64,000 bases of DNA from Sphingobium cloacae (GCF_002355855.1 NZ_AP017655.1:744001-808000); one strand, 5' to 3'. Positions 8,674-16,844 are shown, counted from the stretch's first letter. A program made the numbers and translations. Notes: generated by a model not told the origin, from the sequence alone.

Positions 8674-9849
8674 TTATGCGTTCGCGTGGAACTCGCGCAG
8701 CATATGCTTCGCGATCTGGAGTTGCAGGATCTGCGTCGTGCCTTCGTAGATGCGATAGATGCGCGCATCGCGGAAGAAACGCTCGGCGTCATATTCGGCC
8801 AGATAGCCCGCGCCGCCATAGACCTGCACGCAGGCGTCGACCACGCGGCCGCACATTTCCGAAGCGAACACCTTGAACGCAGCCGCCTTGCGCAGGACAT
8901 TCTCGCCCGCGTCGGCGCGGCGCGTCACGTCCTCCAACATGCATTCGGCGGCATAGATGTCGATCTCGCTCTGCGCCAGCATCTGCTGGATGAGCTGGAA
9001 ATTGGCGATCGGCTCGCCGAAGGCCTTGCGCTCGGTCGCATAACGAACGGCGGAATCCAGCGCGCGGCGGGCATAGCCGGTCGCCGCCGATCCGACCGAG
9101 ATGCGGCCATTGTCGAGGCTCTTCATCGCATAGACGAAGCCCTTGCCGGTCTCGCCGCCCAGCAGGGCGTCGTCGGGCACATGCACGTCTTCCAGGATGA
9201 TGTCCGCGATGGTGCTGCCCGCCTGGCCCATCTTCTTGTCGGACTTGCCGACCGAAACGCCGGGAGTGTCCATCAGCACGATGAAGGCCGAGACATGGGC
9301 GTTCTTGGGCAGGTTCTCCTTGCTGGTGCGCGCCATGATCAGCGCGACCTTCGCGTAGGGGGCATTGGTGATGTAGCGCTTCGTGCCGTTCAGTACCCAG
9401 CCATCGTCGGTCTTGACCGCCGTCGTCTGCATGCCAGCGGAATCCGATCCCGCGCCCGGTTCGGTCAGGCCGAAGGCGGCGATTTCACCGGCGGCCACGC
9501 GCGGCAGCCATTCCGCCTTCTGCGCCGCCGTGCCGCCATTCTTGAGCGCCGAACAGAACATGCCGATGTTGATCGAGACGATCGACCGGAAGGCGGGCAT
9601 CGCATAGCTGATCGCATGGATCGTGCGCGCATATTGGCTGACGTTCATGCCCGCGCCGCCGAACTCCTCCGGCATGGTGAGGCCGAACAGGCCCATGTCG
9701 CGCATTTCCTGCACGATCTCCTCGGGGATTTCGTCATTCTCGATGATCTCGCGCTCGGCGGGGATCAGCCGCTCGCGAACATAGCGATTGAGCTGTTCGA
9801 GAAACTGTTCGAACGTCTCGGCATCCATGCCGGGATGGGACGTGGTCAT
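8674..9849 (-). CDS. Acyl-CoA dehydrogenase
   Basis: 391 residues, canonical acyl-CoA dehydrogenase. Features are LFGLTMPEEFGGAG, GLTEPGAGSDSAG for flavin/substrate binding, GSAATGYARRALD, AERKAFGEPIANFQ-type helix sequence, and the C-terminal IYRIYEGTTQILQLQIAKHML carrying the usual catalytic-base motif YEGT. It introduces the alpha,beta double bond into an acyl-CoA and passes electrons to ETF (not encoded here). The AGGAA ribosome site of this gene overlaps the stop region of the upstream SDR, and 11 bp separate its stop from the CoA-transferase start, so it belongs to the operon. Chain-length preference cannot be read from the sequence. Confidence 0.92.
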   Translation of the reverse strand: MTTSHPGMDAETFEQFLEQLNRYVRERLIPAEREIIENDEIPEEIVQEMRDMGLFGLTMPEEFGGAGMNVSQYARTIHAISYAMPAFRSIVSINIGMFCSALKNGGTAAQKAEWLPRVAAGEIAAFGLTEPGAGSDSAGMQTTAVKTDDGWVLNGTKRYITNAPYAKVALIMARTSKENLPKNAHVSAFIVLMDTPGVSVGKSDKKMGQAGSTIADIILEDVHVPDDALLGGETGKGFVYAMKSLDNGRISVGSAATGYARRALDSAVRYATERKAFGEPIANFQLIQQMLAQSEIDIYAAECMLEDVTRRADAGENVLRKAAAFKVFASEMCGRVVDACVQVYGGAGYLAEYDAERFFRDARIYRIYEGTTQILQLQIAKHMLREFHANA

Positions 9850-9861
9850 GATGCGCGTTCC

Positions 9862-10773
9862 TCAGATCGGGTCGTAGGGGAAGACGTCGGCCGACACTTC
9901 GTCGGCGCGCGCGAAGGAAGGACGGAAAGCCGGGATCAGTTCTTCCGCGATGGCTTCGGGCGTCCAGCCTTCGCTCTTCGCCATCGACCGGACCGGGCGC
10001 GGCTTGCCGAACAGCAGGATCTCGTTGCGGCGGACGCTGAATATCTGGTTGCTCACGTCCTTCGACAGATCGGACGCCAGATAGGCCACCAGCGGCGCGA
10101 TCTTGTCCGCGCTCATCGACTGGAGGCGTTCGACCCGACGCTTCTGGTCCTCCGTTTCCGCGGGAATGGAGGATGTCATGCGGCTCCACGCGAAGGGCGC
10201 GATGCAGTTGGAGCGGACGCCCGCGCGCGCCATGTCGAGCGCGATCGACTGCGACAGCGCGACCACGCCCAGCTTGGCTGCCGAATAATTTGCCTGACCC
10301 ACATTGCCGATCAGGCCGCTGGTCGAGGTGAAGTGGATGAAGCTGCCCGACTGCTGATCGCGGAAATAGGGCGTCGCGGCCTTGGACACGTTGAAGACGC
10401 CGGTCAGGTTGACATCGATGACGCTCTTCCAGTCCTCATAGCTCATCTTGTGCCAGATGGTGTCGCGCAGGATGCCCGCATTGTTCACCACCGCGTCGAT
10501 GCGGCCGAAACGCTGCACGGCATCCTCGATGATGCTGGTCGCGCCCGCCGGATCGGCGACGTTGCCCAGATTGGCATAGGCCTTGCCGCCCGCCGCAACG
10601 ATGTCGTTGACGGTGGTTTCCGCCGGGCCCGCATCCCCGCCTTCGCCTGCCTGGGCCACGCCCGGATCGTTGACGACGACCGCGGCGCCCTGACGCGCGC
10701 AATGCAGTGCGAGCTCGCGGCCAATGCCGCGCCCGGCGCCGGTGATGGCGACGACCTTGCCTTCCAGAATCAT
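9862..10773 (-). CDS. Short-chain dehydrogenase, MFE-2/(3R)-hydroxyacyl-CoA dehydrogenase type
   Basis: 303 residues. N-terminal TGAGRGIGRE Rossmann motif, NNAGILRDT and catalytic YSAAK. The long insert VNDPGVAQAGEGGDAGPAETT after the second strand and the C-terminal tail (PVRSMAKSEGWTPEAIAEE) match the dehydrogenase unit of peroxisomal multifunctional enzyme 2, which oxidises (3R)-hydroxyacyl-CoAs including 2-methyl-branched ones. A hydratase-2 (12786-13628), which makes (3R)-hydroxyacyl-CoA, is encoded across the divergent promoter. The two would reconstitute an MFE-2-type pair. It is the first gene of the six-gene minus-strand operon and faces the IclR regulator gene. Confidence 0.88.
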   Translation of the reverse strand: MILEGKVVAITGAGRGIGRELALHCARQGAAVVVNDPGVAQAGEGGDAGPAETTVNDIVAAGGKAYANLGNVADPAGATSIIEDAVQRFGRIDAVVNNAGILRDTIWHKMSYEDWKSVIDVNLTGVFNVSKAATPYFRDQQSGSFIHFTSTSGLIGNVGQANYSAAKLGVVALSQSIALDMARAGVRSNCIAPFAWSRMTSSIPAETEDQKRRVERLQSMSADKIAPLVAYLASDLSKDVSNQIFSVRRNEILLFGKPRPVRSMAKSEGWTPEAIAEELIPAFRPSFARADEVSADVFPYDPI

Positions 10774-10853
10774 GAGTCCGCTCGCTCTTTATGATGAAAA
10801 GGATGCGGCACCCGATAGCCCTTTCAAATAATACTTGCAAGATGAGGAATTAT

Positions 10854-10871
10854 TTTTCACATATATGAAAA
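10854..10871. promoter_or_regulatory. Palindromic operator candidate in the SDR/iclR divergent region
   Basis: TTTTCA-CATATA-TGAAAA, a dyad with perfect 6-bp arms around a 6-bp AT spacer, centred about 22 bp before the IclR start codon and 90 bp before the divergent SDR start. Short AT-rich palindromes in this position are typical IclR-family operators, so autoregulation plus control of the catabolic operon is the simplest reading. Confidence 0.6.
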
Positions 10872-10884
10872 TAAAAGGATTCGA

Positions 10885-11622
10885 ATGACTGGTCCCGTCC
10901 GCTCCGTTTCTCAGGCTTTCGCCATTATCCGGCTTCTGGCCGAAGGGCGTCCCCTGTCGCTTTCGGACATCGGGCGATCCCTGGGACTCAGCCCGTCCAG
11001 CGGCCTCAACCTGTTGCGGACACTGGTGGAGGAAGGCATTGTCGAGCGCGACGCGCAGGGGAAGCGGTATCAGTTGGCGCAGGCGTGGAGCCGGTTCGAT
11101 GCGCTGAGGGAAGGGGGGGCGCAGGGCGTCGTGGACCGCTCGCGGCCCTTACTGGCCCGGTTTGCGCGGACGCATGATGTTTCGACGGCCTTGTGGCAGC
11201 TTGTTCCCGGCGGGCGTCTGCGCCTGGTGGCCTATGGCGAAAGCGCCGGGCCCATGCGGATTCACCTGACGGAAGGGCAGCGCCAGCCCCTGGGCGGCGG
11301 CGCGGTCGGCCGTGCCCTGGCGGCGGCGCAAGAGGTGGACGATGAGGAACTGGAACGGCGCTTTTCCACGGTGCGTTGGCAATCCGCGCTGTCCTTCGCT
11401 GAGTATAAGGAGCAGGTCCGCAACGCGGCGCTGCATGGCTTTGCGGTGGACGATGGATATGCGCATGCGGGGATTTGTTCGCTGGCGGTCGCGATGCCCC
11501 ATTTGCGGACGGGCTTTGGCCTTTCCGCCTCGATCTTCGCCCGTTCGCGTGATGAGAAGGGGCTTTCGGACCTGGGAGAGGCCCTCATCCGCCTGGCCGG
11601 CGCACCGGCCTTCCAGTCCTGA
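10885..11622 (+). CDS. IclR-family transcriptional regulator
   Basis: 245 residues. The N-terminal winged helix (SVSQAFAIIRLLAEGRPLSLSDIGRSLGLSPSS, about residues 6-40) is followed by the IclR effector-binding domain, with features such as LTEGQRQPLGGGAVGRALAA and a C-terminal ICSLAVAMPH. It is divergent from the six-gene CoA operon and followed by the lyase and hydratase-2 genes, so it most likely senses a pathway acid or CoA ester and controls both directions. An AT-rich palindrome lies directly upstream. The start follows AAAAGGA with good spacing. Activator versus repressor cannot be decided from the sequence. Confidence 0.9.
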   Translation: MTGPVRSVSQAFAIIRLLAEGRPLSLSDIGRSLGLSPSSGLNLLRTLVEEGIVERDAQGKRYQLAQAWSRFDALREGGAQGVVDRSRPLLARFARTHDVSTALWQLVPGGRLRLVAYGESAGPMRIHLTEGQRQPLGGGAVGRALAAAQEVDDEELERRFSTVRWQSALSFAEYKEQVRNAALHGFAVDDGYAHAGICSLAVAMPHLRTGFGLSASIFARSRDEKGLSDLGEALIRLAGAPAFQS

Positions 11623-11700
11623 AGGGGGGATGATGAAAGGCGCGTTTCTTGACGATCCGGGAAAATTCTTTCTGACAACCGGTCGAAAATCGAGCATGCT

Positions 11701-11721
11701 TTCCGTCGGTTTCCGACAGAA
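11701..11721. promoter_or_regulatory. Imperfect inverted repeat upstream of the lyase gene
   Basis: TTCCGTCGG-TTT-CCGACAGAA, 9-bp arms with one mismatch, lying in the 195-bp gap between the iclR stop and the lyase start. A related half-site (TTTCTGACAACCGGTCGAAA) occurs just before it. It could be an operator for the lyase/hydratase pair or a weak hairpin after iclR; there is no U-tract, which argues against a simple terminator. Confidence 0.35.
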
Positions 11722-11817
11722 ACGGGACTATGACGACAGGGGGCAAGCGGCGCTGGCCAACAGTTTCGACAGGACGCCCGGTAAAGGCCTGCTCTCCCCC
11801 CAAGCTGGAAAGATATG

Positions 11818-12648
11818 ATGACGCAAGTTTCCCCAGGCGGCCTGTTGGTGATCGCCCCCATCTTTGTCCCCGCGACTCGTCCGGAACGCTTCGCCAAGGC
11901 GGCCCAGTGCGGCGCGGACGCCATCATCGTCGATCTGGAGGATGCCGTCACCGCCGCCGACAAGGATGCCGCGCGCGAAAGGCTGATGCAGGTGGAACTG
12001 CCGCCCGTGACGCGAATCCTGCGGGTCAACGCGGCCGGCACCCCATGGCATGAACGGGATCTGGCCGCCGCCGCCCGCCTTCCCTTCGACGCGGTGATGC
12101 TTCCCAAGAGCGAGGAAGCGGCCGACATCGCCGCCATACGCGCCGCCGTGCCCGGAAAGCCCGTCATCGCGCTCATCGAAACCGCGCTGGGCGTGGCGCA
12201 GGCGATGGCGCTGGCACGGTGCGAGGGGGTGCAGCGCCTTGCTTTCGGCTCGATCGATTTCTCCGCCGATCTGGGCTGCGCCAATGAATGGGACGCCCTG
12301 CTTCATGCGCGTTCGACGGTCGTCCTCGCCTCCAGGCTGGGGGGCATCGCCGCGCCGATGGACGGCGTGACGCTGGAACTGGACGACGCCACGAAAGTGC
12401 GGGACGATGCGCGCCGCGCCGCCGCGCTCGGTTTCTCCGGCAAGCTGTGTATCCATCCCAGGCAGATCGCGGCGGTTCTGGAAGGCTTCGCCCCCACCGC
12501 CGAGGAAATCGACTGGGCGCAGCGGGTGGCGAGCGTCGGGGATCAGGGCGCGGTCAGCATCGACGGCATCATGGTGGACCCCCCGGTGCTGCGCCACGCG
12601 GAACAGATTCTGGCCCGCGCGCGAGCCATGCGCGCCGCGGATCGATGA
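11818..12648 (+). CDS. HpcH/HpaI-CitE family lyase (citramalyl-/malyl-CoA lyase-like)
   Basis: 276 residues, the length of CitE-like single-domain lyases. Motifs in order: ADAIIVDLEDAV (metal/substrate glutamate), RVNAAGTPW (CoA-binding arginine), DAVMLPKSE, PVIALIET, FGSIDFSADLG (metal aspartate) and KLCIHPRQ. The family performs retro-Claisen/aldol cleavage of citryl-, malyl-, beta-methylmalyl- or citramalyl-CoA. With the Mcd/Mct/Meh-like enzymes across the promoter, citramalyl-CoA to acetyl-CoA plus pyruvate is the most economical guess. The second ATG (11818) is preferred because GGAAAG then has 5-bp spacing. Substrate is inference. Confidence 0.8.
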   Translation: MTQVSPGGLLVIAPIFVPATRPERFAKAAQCGADAIIVDLEDAVTAADKDAARERLMQVELPPVTRILRVNAAGTPWHERDLAAAARLPFDAVMLPKSEEAADIAAIRAAVPGKPVIALIETALGVAQAMALARCEGVQRLAFGSIDFSADLGCANEWDALLHARSTVVLASRLGGIAAPMDGVTLELDDATKVRDDARRAAALGFSGKLCIHPRQIAAVLEGFAPTAEEIDWAQRVASVGDQGAVSIDGIMVDPPVLRHAEQILARARAMRAADR

Positions 12649-12785
12649 GGCGCGCAATGCCTGTCGGCCTTCCACGTCGGCAATGGACCCTCAGCCGCTT
12701 CGGGCCGGGGCCCCATTGAAGAATTGGCCGGAGGGCTTGCGATGGCTCTTCCCTATGCGGCACAAAATTCACAGGAACCTGGAAC

Positions 12786-13628
12786 ATGCAGCCTTTCTCG
12801 CCCCAAGCCCTTCTCGCTCGCAAAGTTCCCATCGACAATGATTGGTCGCGGCGGGACACGATGATCTACGCGCTGGGCGTGGGGGCGGAGGAACTGCCTT
12901 TCGTCTATGAAAAGCAGTTGGTCGCGCTGCCCACCATGGCGGCGGCGATCGGCTATCCCGGCTTTCATTTCTGGATGGACCCTGAACTCGGCATCGACAC
13001 CGGACGGATCGTGCATGGCGAGACGGAGGTGCTGCTGCACCGCCCCCTGCCTGTCGAAGGGCGATTCTCCAGCATCAACCAAGTCGAACGGATCTGGGAC
13101 AAGGGGGAGGGGAAGGGGGCCGTCGTCCGCCAGATGCGCCAGATCCATGACGCGCAGGGCGCGCATATCGCCACCGTCACCAACAGTTCGATGTTGCGCG
13201 GCAATGGCGGCTTTGGCGGCACCTCGGAAGGGCAGCCCGCGCCGCGGCCGGTGCCGGATGACCGGACCCCGGACGCCGTGGTGACGCTCGCCACCGCGCC
13301 CAACCAGGCGTTGCTCTATCGCTTGTCCGGCGATTACAACCCGTTGCACATCGATCCCGCAGCCGCGCAGGCGGTCGGGTTCGAACGGCCTATCCTCCAC
13401 GGGCTTTGCACCTTCGGCGTGGCGGGCAGGGCCATATTGGCAGCGCTGTGCGGCAACGATCCCGCGCGCCTCAGGAAGATCGGCGTCCGTTTCTCCAGCC
13501 CGGTCTATCCCGGCGAAACCATTTCCGTGGAAATATGGAAAGGGGTGGACGGCAATGCCTCCTTCCGCGCCATCGCGAAGGAAAGAGGAGTCATGGTCCT
13601 CAACAACGGTTATGCCGAAACCCTTTGA
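12786..13628 (+). CDS. MaoC-family (3R)-enoyl-CoA hydratase 2
   Basis: 280 residues with two hot-dog halves, as in eukaryotic-type hydratase 2. The N-terminal half includes WSRRDTMIYALGVGA and LPTMAAAIGYPG. The C-terminal half carries the catalytic signature YRLSGDYNPLHIDPAAAQ with the Asp/His pair, then PILHGLCTFGVAGRAIL. It hydrates trans-2-enoyl-CoA to (3R)-hydroxyacyl-CoA. The matching (3R)-specific SDR lies at 9862-10773. AGGA sits 9 bp upstream of the ATG. It is separated from the lyase by 137 bp, so it may have its own promoter. Confidence 0.9.
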   Translation: MQPFSPQALLARKVPIDNDWSRRDTMIYALGVGAEELPFVYEKQLVALPTMAAAIGYPGFHFWMDPELGIDTGRIVHGETEVLLHRPLPVEGRFSSINQVERIWDKGEGKGAVVRQMRQIHDAQGAHIATVTNSSMLRGNGGFGGTSEGQPAPRPVPDDRTPDAVVTLATAPNQALLYRLSGDYNPLHIDPAAAQAVGFERPILHGLCTFGVAGRAILAALCGNDPARLRKIGVRFSSPVYPGETISVEIWKGVDGNASFRAIAKERGVMVLNNGYAETL

Positions 13629-13678
13629 CCGGCCATTCGGAACGCCCGGCTGCCGGCGGCAGGCATTTTATGCAACAG

Positions 13679-13960
13679 CTAAACCGTGGGACGCTTGTCA
13701 AATCCTGAAAAGCTTCCCGGTCGAGCGTCCTGCACCACGATCTCAGCCACCTTCGCGGCGGGCGGGCCATCATGCGCCAGTTGAATGATCCGGTCCACGG
13801 CCTCCGGGGGGCCTTCCACGACGGCTTCGACAGTGGCATTCATGCAATTGCGAACCCATCCGGTCAAGCCTAGCTGACGGGCCGTCGTCACCATCCAGTT
13901 GCGATAGAATACACCCTGTACCCGGCCACGAATGACGAGGTGGCGGGTAATGACGCTCAC
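13679..13960 (-). CDS. acyP: Acylphosphatase
   Basis: 93 residues, standard length. The phosphate-binding loop GRVQGVFYRNW contains the catalytic arginine, and GWVRNCMNATVEAVVEG carries the catalytic asparagine. It hydrolyses carboxyl-phosphate bonds such as acetyl- or carbamoyl-phosphate in the cytoplasm. The start codon overlaps the stop of the NYN-domain gene by 4 bp (ATGA), so translation is coupled to a putative RNase. It is convergent with the hydratase-2 gene, 50 bp between stops. Confidence 0.93.
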   Translation of the reverse strand: MSVITRHLVIRGRVQGVFYRNWMVTTARQLGLTGWVRNCMNATVEAVVEGPPEAVDRIIQLAHDGPPAAKVAEIVVQDARPGSFSGFDKRPTV

Positions 13961-14709
13961 CGGACCCGCTTGATCCAGCTTTGGCCGTCGCGGGTTTCGA
14001 CCTTGAAGTTGCCTACCGATTTCACCAGATCGGTCAGCCGCTTGAAACCATAATTGCGGACGTCGAAACTGGACCTGTTCCCCGCAAGCTGACCCACTTC
14101 GCTCAATCGGGCGAAACCCTGTTCGTCGCGCTTGACCGCGCCATAAGCGTCGATGAGCAGCTTCAGCACATCTTCGGAAACGGCGGAGCTTTCCTCCTCC
14201 GGCTTTGCGGGGATGGCGTCACCCGCGTCGGGAAGTGGATCGGGTGCCATGTCCGCGTCGCGACTATGGCCCAAAGCTTCGACATCGATAAATCGGGTGC
14301 AGGCGCTTCGGAAGGCCTGCGCCGTTTTCGCCGAGCCGAAACCATAGACCGGAATGCCTTCCTGCCGGATGCGTGTCACCAAAGGCGTGAAATCGCTGTC
14401 GCTGGACATCAGGCCGAAGCCGGTGACGCGTCCGCTCGCCATCAGGTCCATGGCGTCGATGGTCATCTTCATGTCCGTCGCGTTCTTGCCTTTGGTCAGG
14501 TCGAACTGCTGCTGCGTTTCGATGGCCTGAGTGACGGCCTGCGCCGCCCATCCCTTGAGGGCGGGCTTGCTCCAATTGCCATAGGCCCGGCGGATATTGA
14601 CCGTTCCCAGTTCTGCCAGAACGGTCAGCACCGGGTCGAAATAAGCGGCGGAAACATTATCCGCATCGATCAGCAGCGCGACGTTGCCCGTCCGTACTTC
14701 CGACGACAT
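13957..14709 (-). CDS. NYN-domain (LabA/DUF88) protein with C-terminal LOTUS/OST-HTH-like domain
   Basis: 250 residues. The N-terminal PIN-like NYN domain shows its acidic metal-site motifs: LLIDADNVSAAYF (about 13-25), a central KNATDMKMTIDAMDL and SSDSDFTPLV. A low-complexity acidic linker follows around 170-185. The C-terminal 70 residues (LLIDAYGAVKRDEQGFARLSEVG to the end) look like an OST-HTH/LOTUS winged helix. The combination suggests an RNA-directed nuclease or RNA-binding protein. It is the middle gene of a coupled trio: 1-bp overlap with carbonic anhydrase upstream and 4-bp overlap with acylphosphatase downstream. Target unknown. Confidence 0.85.
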   Translation of the reverse strand: MSSEVRTGNVALLIDADNVSAAYFDPVLTVLAELGTVNIRRAYGNWSKPALKGWAAQAVTQAIETQQQFDLTKGKNATDMKMTIDAMDLMASGRVTGFGLMSSDSDFTPLVTRIRQEGIPVYGFGSAKTAQAFRSACTRFIDVEALGHSRDADMAPDPLPDAGDAIPAKPEEESSAVSEDVLKLLIDAYGAVKRDEQGFARLSEVGQLAGNRSSFDVRNYGFKRLTDLVKSVGNFKVETRDGQSWIKRVR

Positions 14710-15362
14710 CAGCCAGCGTCCAGCGGGGCGGGGTGGAACTGGCCCGTGCTTTCGTCGAGCAGGTGCAATTGTCCATCGGCGATCGCGAACAGGGAGCCGA
14801 TCAGCTTCAATTCGCCCGACCTTTCCTTGGTACGGATGCAGGGAAAGGTCCGCAGGTTGGCGAGGCTGACCTTCACGCCTTCCTGTTCCATGGCCCGATG
14901 GGCTTCATGGCCGCGATCGTCGCCGAACCGTGCGACGACATTCTCCCGCGCTTCATCCAGCATGTCGATCCAGTTGGCGATGAAGCCGCCTTCTCCGGGA
15001 GGCGCATCCTTCAATTCCTGGCTGAGCGCCGCCTTGCAGCCGCCGCATTTGCCATGGCCCATCACGACGATTTCGTTGACCTTCAACACCTGCACCGCAA
15101 ATTCCAGCGCGGCGGAAACGCCATGATGGCCGGGATTGGTTTCGAAAGGCGGGACGAGAGCCGCGACGTTGCGGACCACGAACACTTCGCCGGGACTGGT
15201 ATCGAAAATCTGGGCGGGGTCGACTCGGCTGTCGGAGCAGGCAATGACCATGACCGTCGGACTCTGCCCCTCGGCGAGTTCGCTCCATCTTTCCCGCTGT
15301 TCGCCCCAACCGGTGTTGCGGAAACGGCGGTAACCATCGAGCATGTCGGCAAAGTCAGTCAT
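14709..15362 (-). CDS. Beta-class carbonic anhydrase
   Basis: 217 residues from ATG 15362. Zinc ligands are C42, H103 and C106 (ACSDSR and GHGKCGG), with the D44-R46 dyad in place, so it should be active. It interconverts CO2 and bicarbonate in the cytoplasm. The ATG at 15362 with GAGA upstream is preferred over a GTG at 15380. The gene is divergent from lipA with a 65-bp gap and co-transcribed with the NYN and acylphosphatase genes. Confidence 0.93.
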   Translation of the reverse strand: MTDFADMLDGYRRFRNTGWGEQRERWSELAEGQSPTVMVIACSDSRVDPAQIFDTSPGEVFVVRNVAALVPPFETNPGHHGVSAALEFAVQVLKVNEIVVMGHGKCGGCKAALSQELKDAPPGEGGFIANWIDMLDEARENVVARFGDDRGHEAHRAMEQEGVKVSLANLRTFPCIRTKERSGELKLIGSLFAIADGQLHLLDESTGQFHPAPLDAG

Positions 15363-15427
15363 GATTTGTCTCTGCCGCACAAGTTGAGGGCTGGCAAGTC
15401 CCCGGCCGGATCGCTATCTGGGGGCGC

Positions 15428-16363
15428 ATGAACGACATGGCTCCCCAACCTCTGCCTGCTCCTTCCGGACGTAGCCGCAAGCCCGACTGGATACGCGTGA
15501 AGGCGCCCACCAGCGCCGGTTATCACGAAACCCGCAAGCTGATGCGGGACAAGGGATTGGCGACGGTTTGCGAAGAAGCGGCCTGTCCCAATATCGGGGA
15601 GTGCTGGACCAAGAAGCATGCGACCGTCATGATTTTGGGTGACGTATGCACGCGGGCCTGCGCCTTCTGCAACGTCAAGACCGGCATGCCGCGCAAGGTC
15701 GATCCCCATGAGCCGCAGAATCTGGCGGATGCCTGTGCGGAAATGGGTCTGGAACATATCGTCATCACTTCCGTCGACCGCGACGACCTGCCCGATGGTG
15801 GGGCCTCGCAGTTCGTGAAGGTGATCGAGGCGCTGCGCCGGACGACTCCGGACACCACCATTGAAATCCTGACGCCCGATTTCCGCAACAAGCATGAGCG
15901 GGCCGTGGAAATGATCGTGGCGGCGCGGCCCGATGTCTACAATCACAATCTGGAAACCGTACCCCGGCTCTATCCCACGATCCGGCCCGGCGCGCGCTAT
16001 TACGCGTCGCTGCGATTGCTGGAGTCGGTCAAGAAGCTCGATCCATCCATCTTCACCAAGTCCGGGGTCATGCTGGGCCTTGGAGAGGAGCGGCTGGAGG
16101 TTCATCAGGTGATGGACGACATGCGTTCGGCCGACATCGATTTTCTCACGATGGGGCAGTATCTTCAGCCCACGCCGAAGCACGCGAAGGTCATGGAATT
16201 CGTGACGCCCGCAGCTTTCAACGCCTATGCCGCGATTGCCCGCGCGAAGGGATTCCTGCAAGTCGCGGCCAGCCCGCTGACCCGGTCGAGCTATCATGCG
16301 GGGAAGGATTTCGCGGAAATGAAAGCTGCGCGGGAGTCGCAACTGGCAAAGGCAACCAGGTAG
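15428..16363 (+). CDS. lipA: Lipoyl synthase
   Basis: 311 residues. It has both cluster motifs of LipA: the auxiliary [4Fe-4S] set C48, C53, C59 ([13 protein letters not shown]) and the radical-SAM set C74, C78, C81 (CTRACAFC). Downstream blocks such as [29 protein letters not shown] and [11 protein letters not shown] are typical. It inserts two sulphurs into octanoylated E2/GcvH proteins. It is followed 4 bp later by the RatA/COQ10 gene, a frequent alphaproteobacterial pairing. Confidence 0.97.
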   Translation: MNDMAPQPLPAPSGRSRKPDWIRVKAPTSAGYHETRKLMRDKGLATVCEEAACPNIGECWTKKHATVMILGDVCTRACAFCNVKTGMPRKVDPHEPQNLADACAEMGLEHIVITSVDRDDLPDGGASQFVKVIEALRRTTPDTTIEILTPDFRNKHERAVEMIVAARPDVYNHNLETVPRLYPTIRPGARYYASLRLLESVKKLDPSIFTKSGVMLGLGEERLEVHQVMDDMRSADIDFLTMGQYLQPTPKHAKVMEFVTPAAFNAYAAIARAKGFLQVAASPLTRSSYHAGKDFAEMKAARESQLAKATR

Positions 16364-16367
16364 AGCG

Positions 16368-16844
16368 ATGCCCAAGCATAATGAGACGCGGCCGCTTCCC
16401 TACACGCCTCAGCAGATGTTCGACCTCGTGGCGAATGTGGCGGCCTATCCCGAATTTCTTCCCTGGGTGAGCGCGATCCGTGTCCGGTCCGACAGCGAGA
16501 CGGAAATGGTTGCGGATATGATTGTCGGTTTCAAGGGGATCAAGGAGAGCTTCACCTCCCGCGTGGAAAAGCACCGGCCGGATGCGGTGCGGGTCGATTA
16601 TCTGGACGGTCCGCTGAAGCATCTCCACAATCAGTGGAATTTTCGTGATGACGGCAAGGGCGGCGTGCTGGTCGATTTCGAGGTTGAATTCGAATTCAAG
16701 AATCGCCTGTTCGAAATGCTGGCGGGGCAGGTGTTCGACAAGGCGCTCCGCAAGATGATCGGCGCGTTCGAGGCGCGGGCAGCGGCGCTTTATGGAGCAG
16801 GCGCCTCGGGCAGCAGCAGTTCCAGCGCGCAGAGCGCCGCCTGA
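16368..16844 (+). CDS. COQ10/RatA-family START-domain protein
   Basis: 158 residues. The body matches the COQ10/START fold: PYTPQQMFDLVANVAAYPEFLPW at the N-terminus and GVLVDFEVEFEFKNRLFEMLAGQVF near the C-terminus. In alphaproteobacteria such proteins are thought to bind ubiquinone or its precursors; E. coli homologues are annotated RatA. The C-terminal tail is serine/alanine-rich and overlaps, on the opposite strand, the last 55 bp of pncC. It is co-transcribed with lipA. Confidence 0.88.
   Translation: MPKHNETRPLPYTPQQMFDLVANVAAYPEFLPWVSAIRVRSDSETEMVADMIVGFKGIKESFTSRVEKHRPDAVRVDYLDGPLKHLHNQWNFRDDGKGGVLVDFEVEFEFKNRLFEMLAGQVFDKALRKMIGAFEARAAALYGAGASGSSSSSAQSAA

Noticed and set aside
8686..10794. 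A 702-codon plus-strand frame opposite the acyl-CoA dehydrogenase and SDR genes
   Set aside because: Shadow of the true minus-strand operon; no ribosome site, no motifs.
13629..13678. Terminator between the convergent hydratase-2 and acylphosphatase genes
   Set aside because: Only a short CCGGC/GCCGG dyad without a U-run is visible; not strong enough to call.
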